Source of the DNA: Gp6-AA40 sp036802945
GTDB lineage: Bacteria; Acidobacteriota; Vicinamibacteria; Vicinamibacterales; UBA2999
Direction of reading: 5' to 3'
Length of the DNA stretch: 64,000 bases
Assembly: GCA_036802945.1 (NCBI GenBank)
Contig: DAIRVG010000010.1
Span: 9,793 to 73,792, forward strand
Shown here piece by piece: positions 50,939 to 58,246 of this stretch; within the stretch, counting starts at the first letter, position 1; each line of letters opens with the position of its first letter. The translations under genes were made by a program, and so were the position numbers. The notes beneath the pieces were generated by a model. It did no database searches and was not told the DNA's origin. It worked only from the letters and a program-made list of their open reading frames with translations.

Positions 50939-52576
50939 ATGCTGTTACGTTCGCAGATGCTCGTCTATCGGGCGCTGTACTGGCGGCGTGTCGAGCGGAT
51001 GGCGCATCGGCCCGATGCCGTGCAGCAGGACGTCCTGCGACAATTGTTGCTCGCCAACCGGACGGCGCGATTCGGAGTCGAGCACGGGTTTGCGGAGACC
51101 ACGAATTACCGCCAGTTTCGCGAGCGGGTGCCCGTCCAGGACTACGAGACCCTGCGAGGGTACATCGAGGAACAACGGCGAGAGGGAGTGCAGGCACTCA
51201 CGGCTGAGGCCCCCCTGTTCTACGCGCAAACGAGCGGGTCGACCGGGAAGCCGAAGTACATTCCAGTCACGCCATCGGTGCTCGCGACGCATCGAGCCGA
51301 GCAAGCCCTCTTTTCCTACCTGCAGTACCGCGCATGTCCCGAAGCATTCGCCGGCAAAGCCCTCGGGGTGATGGGCGCGGCAGTTGAGGGGCACCTCGAC
51401 TCCGGCCATGCGGTCGGCTCTGTGTCCGGGTATCTGTATCAGTCGCTTCCGCGATTGATCCAGTCGCGGTTCGTTGTTCCGCCGGAGGTCGCGAGCATCG
51501 CCGATTACGATCTCAAGTACCAGGTGATCCTTCGCCTGGCGCTCGCTGAACGCGAGATCACATATCTCGGCTCGCCGAACCCTTCCACGTTCCTACGTCT
51601 GCTCGACATGCTGAACGACCGGCGAGAGCCTCTACTCCGCTCTCTCGAAACCGGCGGACTCGAGGAGCTGGACGGACTCGATGCCGGGGTCCGGGTCGCG
51701 CTCGCCCGGAGGTTGAAGGCCGACCCGGACCGTGCGGCGCAATTGCGCCGCCTGCCATCGCTCACCTTCGCAAACGTCTGGCCGAATATTCGGCTCCTGA
51801 CCACATGGACAGGCGGAAGCTGTGGAATAGCACTTGGCAAGCTGCGTCAAACGCTTCCGCCAATGACCGCAGTCATGGAGCTTGGCTATCAGTCGACCGA
51901 GTGCCGGGGGACAATCGCGCTCGACCTCGAAACCCCCGGTGGGCTGCCACCACTGCATCATCATTTTTTCGAGTTTGTCGAACAGGAACGCTGGGACAGC
52001 AGCAACCCGGAGTTCGTCACCCTCGGCCAACTTGAAACAGGGCACCGCTACTACGTGCTCCTCACCACGGCGGCGGGCCTGTATCGCTACTTCATGAACG
52101 ACCTCGTCGAGGTCACCGGTCGGTTTCATCAAACGCCGTTGCTGCGCTTCGTTCAGAAGGGGAAAGGCGTGACCAGCCTCACGGGGGAGAAGCTCTACGA
52201 AGCCCAACTGATCGAGGCTGTGCAGAATACGGCTCACCAGTACGGCTTGGGCGCCAGCTTTTTCCTGGCAGTTGCAGACGAGGAACGTGCGGCCTATCAC
52301 CTGTTTCTCGAGGCCGACGATGGGGAGCATCCCGAGGCGGAGCTCATCGCCGCGGCGGTAGACCGTCGATTGGGAGAGTTGAACATCGAATATGACAGCA
52401 AGCGGACGAGCGGTCGGCTTGGTCCACTGACCGTCGCATGGCTGGAACGGGGCGCCGCGGACGCGTATAAGACGGCATGCGTCCGCGCGGGCCAGCGCGA
52501 AGGGCAGTTCAAACCGGCGGTGCTTCAGTACCGGAAGGAGCTGGTCGTGTCGTTTGATTCGTATGTAATTCGGTAA
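50939..52576 (+). CDS. GH3-family acyl-adenylating enzyme
   Basis: 545 aa. GH3 proteins (plant auxin/jasmonate conjugases and their bacterial kin) activate a carboxylate with ATP and transfer it to an amino acid. The phosphate loop is FYAQTSGSTGKPKYIPV; the second motif YQSTECRGTIALDLETPGG and the third TAAGLYRYFMNDLVEV are clear. Bacterial members have no established role. It abuts the enolase-superfamily gene with no gap. Confidence 0.9.
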   Translation: MLLRSQMLVYRALYWRRVERMAHRPDAVQQDVLRQLLLANRTARFGVEHGFAETTNYRQFRERVPVQDYETLRGYIEEQRREGVQALTAEAPLFYAQTSGSTGKPKYIPVTPSVLATHRAEQALFSYLQYRACPEAFAGKALGVMGAAVEGHLDSGHAVGSVSGYLYQSLPRLIQSRFVVPPEVASIADYDLKYQVILRLALAEREITYLGSPNPSTFLRLLDMLNDRREPLLRSLETGGLEELDGLDAGVRVALARRLKADPDRAAQLRRLPSLTFANVWPNIRLLTTWTGGSCGIALGKLRQTLPPMTAVMELGYQSTECRGTIALDLETPGGLPPLHHHFFEFVEQERWDSSNPEFVTLGQLETGHRYYVLLTTAAGLYRYFMNDLVEVTGRFHQTPLLRFVQKGKGVTSLTGEKLYEAQLIEAVQNTAHQYGLGASFFLAVADEERAAYHLFLEADDGEHPEAELIAAAVDRRLGELNIEYDSKRTSGRLGPLTVAWLERGAADAYKTACVRAGQREGQFKPAVLQYRKELVVSFDSYVIR

Positions 52577-53713
52577 GTGCGCGAATTCCAGCTGATGTTC
52601 GGACCAATCCAGATTCATCGTTTCGCGCTCAAGGACGTTCGCATTCCGTTCAAGACTGCGTTTCGTCACGCAGCCGCCGAGCGCGCCGAGACCTCGACGC
52701 TGTGGATTGAAGCGGTCTCGCCACGCGGCGCCATCGGCTACGGTGAATCGTGCCCCAGGCCGTACGTCACCGGCGAAACGCTCGACACTGCGCGGGAGTT
52801 TTTCTGGCGCCATGAGGAGGCGCTCCGCGAACAGGTGGTCGACCTGGACTCTCTGAGAGCCTGGATGAAAGCGCACGCCGACAAGCTCGACGCCAACCCT
52901 GCTGCCTGGTGCGCGATCGAGCTGGCAATCCTCGACGTCTTCGCACGGGAGCACGGTCGAACAGTGGAGGCATTGCTGTCGTTACTGCCGCTCCGCGGGC
53001 CGTTTCGCTACAGCGCGGTGCTCGGCGATGCGTCCTTCGACGCGTTTCAGGCCACCGCCGAACAGTACCGTCGCGTCGGCTTCACGGATTTCAAGATCAA
53101 GCTGTCAGGTCAGTTGGAACACGATCGCAGGAAGCTCGATCTGTTGCGCAACTGGGGTGCACCGGCGCCAAGAATCCGGCTGGATGCGAATAACTTGTGG
53201 AGCACGGCTGCCGAAGCGACCGCCTTTCTCCGACAGCTTGATTGCGCATTCGTTGCTGTGGAAGAGCCGATTCAGAAGGGCCAGTACGCCGAGCTGGCCC
53301 GAATCGCCGAAGCACTCGCATGCAAAGTCATTCTTGATGAGAGCTTCATCCGCAGCGCGCAACTGCCATTGCTTCCCGACCCTGCTGGCCAATGGTTGAT
53401 CAATGTCCGAGTGTCGAAGATGGGCGGTCTCTTGCGCTCTCTGGAGGTGATCAGGGAGGCGCGCATACGCGATATCGGGGTGATTGTTGGAGCCCAGGTT
53501 GGAGAGACGAGCCTGCTCACGCGTGCCGCACTCCCGGTTGCGCAGGAGGCGGGCGATCGACTCGTCGCCCAGGAAGGGGCGTTCGGGACGTTCTTACTCG
53601 AGCGCGACGTCTGCAATCCGCCGCTGATGTTCGGAGCCGAGGGACAACTCGACATCTCCGCCTATCCGTGGTTGACATCGCCTGGCTTCGGTCTGCGCTG
53701 CGACGTTGCTTGA
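52577..53713 (+). CDS. Enolase-superfamily enzyme (MLE/dipeptide-epimerase-like)
   Basis: 378 aa from a GTG directly after the GH3 stop. Catalytic set: FKIKLS (KxK), LDANN, VEEPI and LDES as metal ligands Asp-Glu-Asp, and a second Lys in VRVSKMGGL. This layout fits the muconate-lactonising subgroup, which includes o-succinylbenzoate synthases, N-acylamino-acid racemases and dipeptide epimerases. Next to a GH3 amide-forming enzyme, racemisation of an N-acylamino acid is the most attractive role. Confidence 0.85.
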   Translation: MREFQLMFGPIQIHRFALKDVRIPFKTAFRHAAAERAETSTLWIEAVSPRGAIGYGESCPRPYVTGETLDTAREFFWRHEEALREQVVDLDSLRAWMKAHADKLDANPAAWCAIELAILDVFAREHGRTVEALLSLLPLRGPFRYSAVLGDASFDAFQATAEQYRRVGFTDFKIKLSGQLEHDRRKLDLLRNWGAPAPRIRLDANNLWSTAAEATAFLRQLDCAFVAVEEPIQKGQYAELARIAEALACKVILDESFIRSAQLPLLPDPAGQWLINVRVSKMGGLLRSLEVIREARIRDIGVIVGAQVGETSLLTRAALPVAQEAGDRLVAQEGAFGTFLLERDVCNPPLMFGAEGQLDISAYPWLTSPGFGLRCDVA

Positions 53714-53719
53714 CGCGGG

Positions 53720-53760
53720 GGGTGAACAGGAGATCAGGAGTGTAGGAGTTCTTGTGATTT
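53720..53760. repeat. Word repeat CAGGAGATCAGGAGTGTAGG, single arm
   Basis: Three related AGGAGNTNAGGAG words in the convergent gap after the enolase gene. Resembles the other intergenic words in style but occurs once here. Confidence 0.45.
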
Positions 53761-53766
53761 CTCGTT

Positions 53767-54723
53767 TCAGACAGGCGTGATTGGCGGTTGACCTGACAGC
53801 ACTGCCGCGACGTTACGAACGGCAAGATCGGCCATCGCTGTCCGGGTCTCGACGGTGCCGCTGCCGAGATGCGGCACGAGCATCACGTTCTCGAGCGTGA
53901 GCAGCTCGGGCTCGACCTTCGGCTCCTGCTCGAACACGTCGAGCCCGGCGCCGGCAATGAGCCGCATGCGCAGCGCCCAGGCGAGCGCCTTCTCGTCGAT
54001 GACAGGTCCGCGCGACGTGTTGATCAAGTAGGCGCTACGCTTCATGCGCGCCAGCGCCGGCTGATCGATCAGGTGCGTCGTCTCCCGCGTCAACGGGCAA
54101 TGCAGCGAGACAACGTCGGATGTGGAGAGCAGGCGATCGAGCGGCATCGCCTCGGCGTCGGAATCGTTCTTCGGCGTGCGGCTCGTATAGGCGATGCGCA
54201 TGCCGAACGCCCGGCCGCGTTGTGCCACTGCTCTGCCGATGCCGCCGTAGCCGACGATCCCCAGCTGCTTGCCGCGCAGCTCGGACCCCAGCATGAAGTC
54301 GAAGGTCCACCCCTTCCACCCGCCACGCCGGATGAGCCGCTCACCTTCGCCGATGCGCCGCGTGATCCCGAGAATCAGCGCCCAGGTCAGGTCGGCGGTC
54401 GCGTCGGTCAGCACGCCGGGCGTATTCGTGACGATCACCCCGCGGTCGCGCGCGGCCGCCGCGTCGATGTTGTTATAGCCCACGGCGGCGTTCGCGATGA
54501 TCTTCAGCTCGGTGCCCGCCTGGATGACCGCCTTGTCGACGGCATCGGTGATCATGCTGACAAGCGCCTGTTTGCCGGCGACTCTCCCAACGAGCTCGTC
54601 GTGCGGCATGACGTCGACGCCCTCTTTGCGGTATTGATCGACGTCACCGATCGATTCGAGCCTGGCGAGAACCGACGAGGGGATCTTTCCGGTGAGCAGT
54701 ATGAAAGGTCGCGCGCCGCTCAA
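53767..54723 (-). CDS. D-2-hydroxyacid dehydrogenase of the microcompartment locus
   Basis: 318 aa from the TTG at 54723, which overlaps the TGA of the upstream gene (ATTGA). NAD motif LGIVGYGGIGRAVAQRG; catalytic Arg (NTSRGPVID), Glu (GAGLDVFEQEP) and His (LVPHLGSGT) are intact. Closest in style to glyoxylate/hydroxypyruvate or D-glycerate dehydrogenases. Last gene of the shell-protein operon; probably recycles NAD(H) or reduces a product of the aldolase. Earlier in-frame residues are read-through of other genes. Confidence 0.88.
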   Translation of the reverse strand: MSGARPFILLTGKIPSSVLARLESIGDVDQYRKEGVDVMPHDELVGRVAGKQALVSMITDAVDKAVIQAGTELKIIANAAVGYNNIDAAAARDRGVIVTNTPGVLTDATADLTWALILGITRRIGEGERLIRRGGWKGWTFDFMLGSELRGKQLGIVGYGGIGRAVAQRGRAFGMRIAYTSRTPKNDSDAEAMPLDRLLSTSDVVSLHCPLTRETTHLIDQPALARMKRSAYLINTSRGPVIDEKALAWALRMRLIAGAGLDVFEQEPKVEPELLTLENVMLVPHLGSGTVETRTAMADLAVRNVAAVLSGQPPITPV

Positions 54724-54968
54724 TGTCCCATCGACCTGCAATAGCCGCAGTGATTGCACATCACGGCGGGCTCGATGATGCACGGACCGTCGGCATCCGC
54801 GCCCGTCGGAACGACGAACATGGCGTGCGCCGGGTCCAAACGGGTTGACGGCCGGTTCGAAACGGCTGCCGGCGGGTCCAAAAGGACCCGCCCTACGCTG
54901 CCGGGAGCGGCGCCGGCGTGGCGGGCAATGGCCTGACGAACAAGCACCCGCAATTCCTGCTCGGTCAT
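54720..54968 (-). CDS. Cys-rich small protein of the microcompartment locus
   Basis: 82 aa. The C-terminus GPCIIEPAVMCNHCGYCRSM has a Cys and then C-x2-C-x2-C, a likely metal or Fe-S site. The N-terminus TEQELRVLVRQAIARHAG is a helix that could be a shell-targeting peptide. Residues 23-46 are encoded by a GGGTCC palindromic repeat inserted in frame between helix and Cys domain. Starts 4 bp inside the BMC-P stop. Small proteins of this look accompany planctomycete-type microcompartments; role unknown. Confidence 0.7.
   Translation of the reverse strand: MTEQELRVLVRQAIARHAGAAPGSVGRVLLDPPAAVSNRPSTRLDPAHAMFVVPTGADADGPCIIEPAVMCNHCGYCRSMGH
54835..54900. repeat. GGGTCC palindromic words inside a coding sequence
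   Basis: GCCGGGTCCAAACGGG, GGCCGGTTCGAAACGGC and GCGGGTCCAAAAGGACCCGC in series, all in frame in the Cys-rich protein gene. Confidence 0.75.
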
Positions 54969-55237
54969 TCCTGAACGTCCACCTGGTCGATGATGCCGAT
55001 GACGGCGGCATCGACGGGCGCTGCCTTGCGGCCGAGCGCTTCGCCGGCGGCGCGTCCCTCCAGAACGATCAACACCTTCTCGTGCACGCCGGCACCGACA
55101 GAATCGACGGCCAGGAGTGGAGTGCCGCGCGGCGTGTCATCCAATGAAACGGGCTGCACCAGCAGGAGCTTCGCCCCCTCGAACTTGAGGTGCTTCCGTG
55201 TCGCGACGACGGTGCCGATGACTCTTGCGATCTGCAT
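54965..55237 (-). CDS. Microcompartment vertex protein (BMC-P, EutN/CcmL)
   Basis: 90 aa. Pentamer that caps shell vertices. Start QIARVIGTVVATRKHLKFEG, then LLLVQPVSLDDTPRGTPLLA and VDSVGAGVHEKVLIVLEG, with the C-terminal IGIIDQVDV: the full EutN/CcmL pattern. First of three paralogues in a row. Confidence 0.95.
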   Translation of the reverse strand: MQIARVIGTVVATRKHLKFEGAKLLLVQPVSLDDTPRGTPLLAVDSVGAGVHEKVLIVLEGRAAGEALGRKAAPVDAAVIGIIDQVDVQE

Positions 55238-55239
55238 CA

Positions 55240-55310
55240 GATGATAGGCCGGCTAAAGCCGGCCCCTGCGCCCCGCGGACCTCAAAGGTCCGCGCCGCGG
55301 TTCGAATGAA
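55240..55310. repeat. Palindromes GGCCGGCTAAAGCCGGCC and GCGGACCTCAAAGGTCCGC
   Basis: Two families side by side between BMC-P genes. Confidence 0.85.
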
Positions 55311-55313
55311 ACT

Positions 55314-55580
55314 CTACCCAAGGTCCCAGTGATCGACAATGCCGACAATGCCCGCGTCCGTGGGGACTTCGGTTGGATAAAACGGAAAGCTGGCTTCCTT
55401 GCCGCGGACGAAGAACACGATCTCACCAACGCCGGCGCCCATCGCGTCGACGGCAACCAGCGTGCGCCCGACGTTCGAGCCGTCGGCGGCAATCGGCTGC
55501 AGGACGAGGAGCGCGATCCCGGCAAGGTTTTCGTCCTTGCGGGTGATGACGACGTCTCCGATCACTTTGGCGAGCTGCAC
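55314..55580 (-). CDS. Microcompartment vertex protein (BMC-P), second copy
   Basis: 88 aa. QLAKVIGDVVITRKDENLAG, LLVLQPIAADGSNVGRTLVA, VDAMGAGVGEIVFFVRG and IVGIVDHWDLG. It differs from its neighbours mainly in the loop KEASFPFYPTEVPTDA. Repeats on both sides separate it from the flanking copies. Confidence 0.95.
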   Translation of the reverse strand: MQLAKVIGDVVITRKDENLAGIALLVLQPIAADGSNVGRTLVAVDAMGAGVGEIVFFVRGKEASFPFYPTEVPTDAGIVGIVDHWDLG

Positions 55581-55665
55581 AGTTCGTAGAGGCGGACCTT
55601 CCCGCCTTCGCCAAAGGCTTCGGCGAGGCTAGCCGAAGCGCCAGGTGCGAAGGCTGCAGGTTCGC
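55578..55665. repeat. Repeat words GTAGAGGCGGACC and CGAAGGCTTCGG
   Basis: CGTAGAGGCGGACCTTCCCG, GCCAAAGGCTTCGGCGAGGC and CGAAGGCTGCAGGTTCGCC, filling the gap between the second and third BMC-P genes. Confidence 0.7.
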
Positions 55666-55941
55666 CTAGTCTCCGGCCGAGATCTCCACGGCGTCGACAA
55701 TGCCGACGACGACAGCGTCCACGGGACAATCCTTCATACCTGACGCCATGCGCGCCGAGCTGCCGCTGACGATGAGCACCGTCTCGCCGACGCCGGCGTC
55801 GACGGTGTCGACCGCGACCAGATAGTTGCCTTCTGCCTTGCCGTGCGGATCCATGGGGCGGGCCACCAGCAGCTTGTTGCTGACCAGGCGCGGATCCTTC
55901 CGCGTAGCGACAACGGTGCCTACGATGCGCGCGAGGATCAT
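55666..55941 (-). CDS. Microcompartment vertex protein (BMC-P), third copy
   Basis: 91 aa. ILARIVGTVVATRKDPRLVS, LLVARPMDPHGKAEGNYLVA, VDTVDAGVGETVLIVSG, CPVDAVVVGIVDAVEI. Three BMC-P paralogues beside one BMC-H is the arrangement known from planctomycete/verrucomicrobial and related loci. Confidence 0.95.
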   Translation of the reverse strand: MILARIVGTVVATRKDPRLVSNKLLVARPMDPHGKAEGNYLVAVDTVDAGVGETVLIVSGSSARMASGMKDCPVDAVVVGIVDAVEISAGD

Positions 55942-55960
55942 CCCGGGAGGAAGAAGTGTC

Positions 55961-56254
55961 CTAGACTTTCGCCGTCGTTGACTTGCCGATCGGCAGCGCG
56001 TCCTCGAGGTTCGCGTGGGGCCGCGGGATCACGTGCACCGATACGAGCTCGCCGACCCGGCGCGCCGCCGCGGCGCCCGCGTCGGTGGCCGCCTTCACGG
56101 CAGCGACGTCGCCACGAACGATCGCGGTCACGTAGCCGGCGCCAATCTTTTCCCAGCCGACCAGCGTGACCTTGGCGGCCTTGACCATGGCGTCAGCCGC
56201 CTCGATCATGGCGACGAGACCCTTGGTTTCGACCATTCCCAACGCCTCTCCCAT
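55961..56254 (-). CDS. Microcompartment shell hexamer (BMC-H)
   Basis: 97 aa. EALGMVETKGLVAMIEAADA, AKVTLVGWEKIGAGYVTAIV, RGDVAAVKAATDAGAAAARR, and VHVIPRPHANLEDALPIG at the end. The only hexamer gene in the window, so the facets would be made of one protein. It lies 19 bp upstream of the third BMC-P gene in the operon. Confidence 0.95.
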   Translation of the reverse strand: MGEALGMVETKGLVAMIEAADAMVKAAKVTLVGWEKIGAGYVTAIVRGDVAAVKAATDAGAAAARRVGELVSVHVIPRPHANLEDALPIGKSTTAKV

Positions 56255-56269
56255 CTACATCTCCGTCAA

Positions 56270-56362
56270 CTCCCGACTTCCAACATCCAACTCCCAAGAA
56301 GCTCGATGTCGCGACATCCGGGCTCTTTGGGCATTGGAAGTTGGGGACTGGGAATTATCAAT
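56270..56362. repeat. 93 bp palindromic element, GGGAGTTGG type
   Basis: TCAACTCCCGACTTCCAACA ... loop GATGTCGCGACATCC ... GGGCATTGGAAGTTGGGG. Arms and loop match the copy inside the glycosyltransferase at 23113. Its right end overlaps the aldolase stop. Confidence 0.9.
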
Positions 56363-57215
56363 CTCTAAGGTTTTTGACAGCGTCGGCGATGAGCGCCGTA
56401 AGTTCGCCGTATGTTAGCCGAATTTCACCGTCTCTGCTCGCCTGCTGCAGCGCGCTCGTGACGTCGGGCACGAGCCTTTCGGTCGGTGATGAAGGCGCTT
56501 CGAGCACCTGGCAGAGCGCCTGATCGAGTCCCGCTTCCGCAGGATCGGCGCACACGGGCGCCGGCGCGGCAATGCCGTACATCCCGCGAAGTCCCTGGAG
56601 CCGTTGGACCTCTTCGCGCGAAAGCAGGTTCTCGCGCCCAAGCAACCGCGCGACGAGACTGATGCGCGCGAAGTGCTCGATCGTCTCCATCTTGAAGTGG
56701 GCACTGAGCACGCTGTTGCCACAGGTCACGGCACCGTGGTTCGCCAGCAGCATGCCGTCGTGCGCCTTGATGTACTTCCGCACGGCTTCAGGAAGCTCCG
56801 CTGTCGACGGTGTGCCGTACTCCGCGATCGGAATGCTGCCCAAGGTCGTGACCACCTCCGCAAGCACGGCGCGCGTGAGCGGGATGCCGGCAACCGCGAA
56901 GCCGGTGGCGATCGGGGGGTGGGCGTGCACCACCGCGTTGACGTCGGGCCGGTTGCGATAGATCTCGAGGTGCATCGGCAGTTCGGACGACGCGTCCCGA
57001 TCGCCGGAAATCTTGTTCCCGCCATAGTCGACGACCACCATCATGTCGGGGCTCATGAAGCCTTTGGACACGCTCTTGGGCGTGGTGATCAGCCGCTGGT
57101 CGTCGAGGCGCGCGCTGATGTTGCCGTCGTTGCTGGCGACAAACCCCCGCGCGTACAGGCGGCGGCCGACTTCGACGATGTCGGCACGAATCTGTTCTTC
57201 TGTGCGTGTACTCAC
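56358..57215 (-). CDS. Class II aldolase of the microcompartment locus
   Basis: 285 aa from a GTG. Zinc ligands in VNAVVHAHPPIATGFAVAG and LLANHGAVTCG; SNDGNISARL is the phosphate region. L-fuculose-phosphate aldolase group: cleaves deoxy-sugar phosphates to DHAP and an aldehyde such as lactaldehyde. After the fold, a linker (EAPSSPTER) leads to a C-terminal amphipathic helix (LTYGELTALIADAVKNL), a good candidate encapsulation peptide. No aldehyde dehydrogenase, PduL or kinase gene is present here. Confidence 0.9.
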   Translation of the reverse strand: MSTRTEEQIRADIVEVGRRLYARGFVASNDGNISARLDDQRLITTPKSVSKGFMSPDMMVVVDYGGNKISGDRDASSELPMHLEIYRNRPDVNAVVHAHPPIATGFAVAGIPLTRAVLAEVVTTLGSIPIAEYGTPSTAELPEAVRKYIKAHDGMLLANHGAVTCGNSVLSAHFKMETIEHFARISLVARLLGRENLLSREEVQRLQGLRGMYGIAAPAPVCADPAEAGLDQALCQVLEAPSSPTERLVPDVTSALQQASRDGEIRLTYGELTALIADAVKNLRD

Positions 57216-57224
57216 CCGCAGCAG

Positions 57225-57340
57225 CCTTCACCGAGACGAGCCACGGAGACACGGAGGCACGGAGAACGTCTTGGAAGTTGGATGTTGGGAGTTGGGAGTT
57301 TCACGCTCCGTGTCTCCGTGACTCTGTGGCCCGTGATCGC
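57225..57340. repeat. Composite element: ACGGAGAC palindrome enclosing a GGGAGTTGG half
   Basis: GACGAGCCACGGAGACACGG on the left, CTCCGTGTCTCCGTGACTC then TGTGGCCCGTGATCG on the right, with TTGGAAGTTGGATGTTGGGA in the loop. Its right end is coding for the YHS protein tail. Confidence 0.9.
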
Positions 57341-57579
57341 GACCGATACTCGTCGCGGCATTTTTCCGAGCAGAAGTAATTCTTGCCATCGGCGATGGCC
57401 AGGCCGGGCGACACGTAGGTGCCGCACACCGGATCGCGAACAAGTTTCACCGCGCGCGGTTCGCCGGTGGCGGTGGTCCGCCTCGCGCCCGCCGAGACAG
57501 TGAAGAGATTCGCGAGTACCTTCCACACGGCGCGGAGGACCAGCAGCAGGACGATGATCTCGATGATCCTGCCGACCAC
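57301..57579 (-). CDS. Small membrane-anchored YHS-like protein
   Basis: 92 aa. An N-terminal helix (IIEIIVLLLVLRAVWKVLA) and then VKLVRDPVCGTYVSPGLAI and YFCSEKCRDEY: a YHS-type metal-binding domain with three Cys. The last dozen residues (RATESRRHGA) and the stop codon come from the ACGGAGAC repeat. It starts 3 bp after the TPR gene's stop. Such proteins may bind metal at the membrane; function unproven. Confidence 0.8.
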   Translation of the reverse strand: MVGRIIEIIVLLLVLRAVWKVLANLFTVSAGARRTTATGEPRAVKLVRDPVCGTYVSPGLAIADGKNYFCSEKCRDEYRSRSRATESRRHGA

Positions 57580-57582
57580 ATC

Positions 57583-58209
57583 TCACCCGCCGGCGCCGGG
57601 AGCGGGCGTCCCGCCACGGCCGGTGGCTGCGGCAATGCCCTGCAGCCCTTGCCTGGCCGCCTGCGCCTCGGGGCTGTTCGGCGCGAGCTTCACGACCTTC
57701 TCCCACGCGTCGGTCGCACCCTTCAGGTCGCGCTTGCCGAACGCGAGCACGATCCCCTGGTTGAGGAGTGTTTTGGCGTGCGTGGGATTCAGCTTCAGCG
57801 AGTAATCGAACTGCTTCAGCGCTTCGTCGGTCCTGCTCGAGTAGTAGTAGCTGACACCGAGATCGGTGCTCGCATCGACGTCTTTCGGGTCGAGCTTCAA
57901 GCCTTCTTCGTACCACTTGATTGCGTCGGCATAGCGCTCTGCATCGAAGTACGCATTGCCAAGCTGCACGTGGGCGCCCGCGTTCTTGGGATCGCTCTTG
58001 ATGATGGTCATCAGCCCCTGCACCTTGGCTTCGTCGAGCGCAGGGGGTTGCCGCGTGCCGGCCTGCTGGTTCGCGCCCTGCTGCGGTTCAGACTGCGTCT
58101 GGCCGACCGTCCCCAGCCGCCTGGTGGCCTGCTGGGTGCCGATCACCCAGCCGAGGATGATGCCGAAACACATACCGGCGATGGCGAAGACGATGGAATC
58201 CGATCTCAT
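57583..58209 (-). CDS. Membrane-anchored TPR protein
   Basis: 208 aa. One N-terminal helix (SIVFAIAGMCFGIILGWVIG), a Gln-rich linker, then three to four TPR units (AHVQLGNAYFDAERYADAIK, ASTDLGVSYYYSSRTDEALK, TLLNQGIVLAFGKRDLKGAT). A Gly/Pro tail ends it. It probably scaffolds protein contacts at the membrane. Confidence 0.85.
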   Translation of the reverse strand: MRSDSIVFAIAGMCFGIILGWVIGTQQATRRLGTVGQTQSEPQQGANQQAGTRQPPALDEAKVQGLMTIIKSDPKNAGAHVQLGNAYFDAERYADAIKWYEEGLKLDPKDVDASTDLGVSYYYSSRTDEALKQFDYSLKLNPTHAKTLLNQGIVLAFGKRDLKGATDAWEKVVKLAPNSPEAQAARQGLQGIAAATGRGGTPAPGAGG

Positions 58210-58217
58210 GCAGGAAC

Positions 58218-58246
58218 CTACAGTCTACCGTCTCCGGTCTACGGTC
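58218..58246. repeat. Word repeat ACCGTAGACCGGAGACGG, single arm
   Basis: Minus strand GACCGTAGACCGGAGACGGT then AGACTG. Contains the TAG stop of the alpha/beta hydrolase. Confidence 0.6.
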
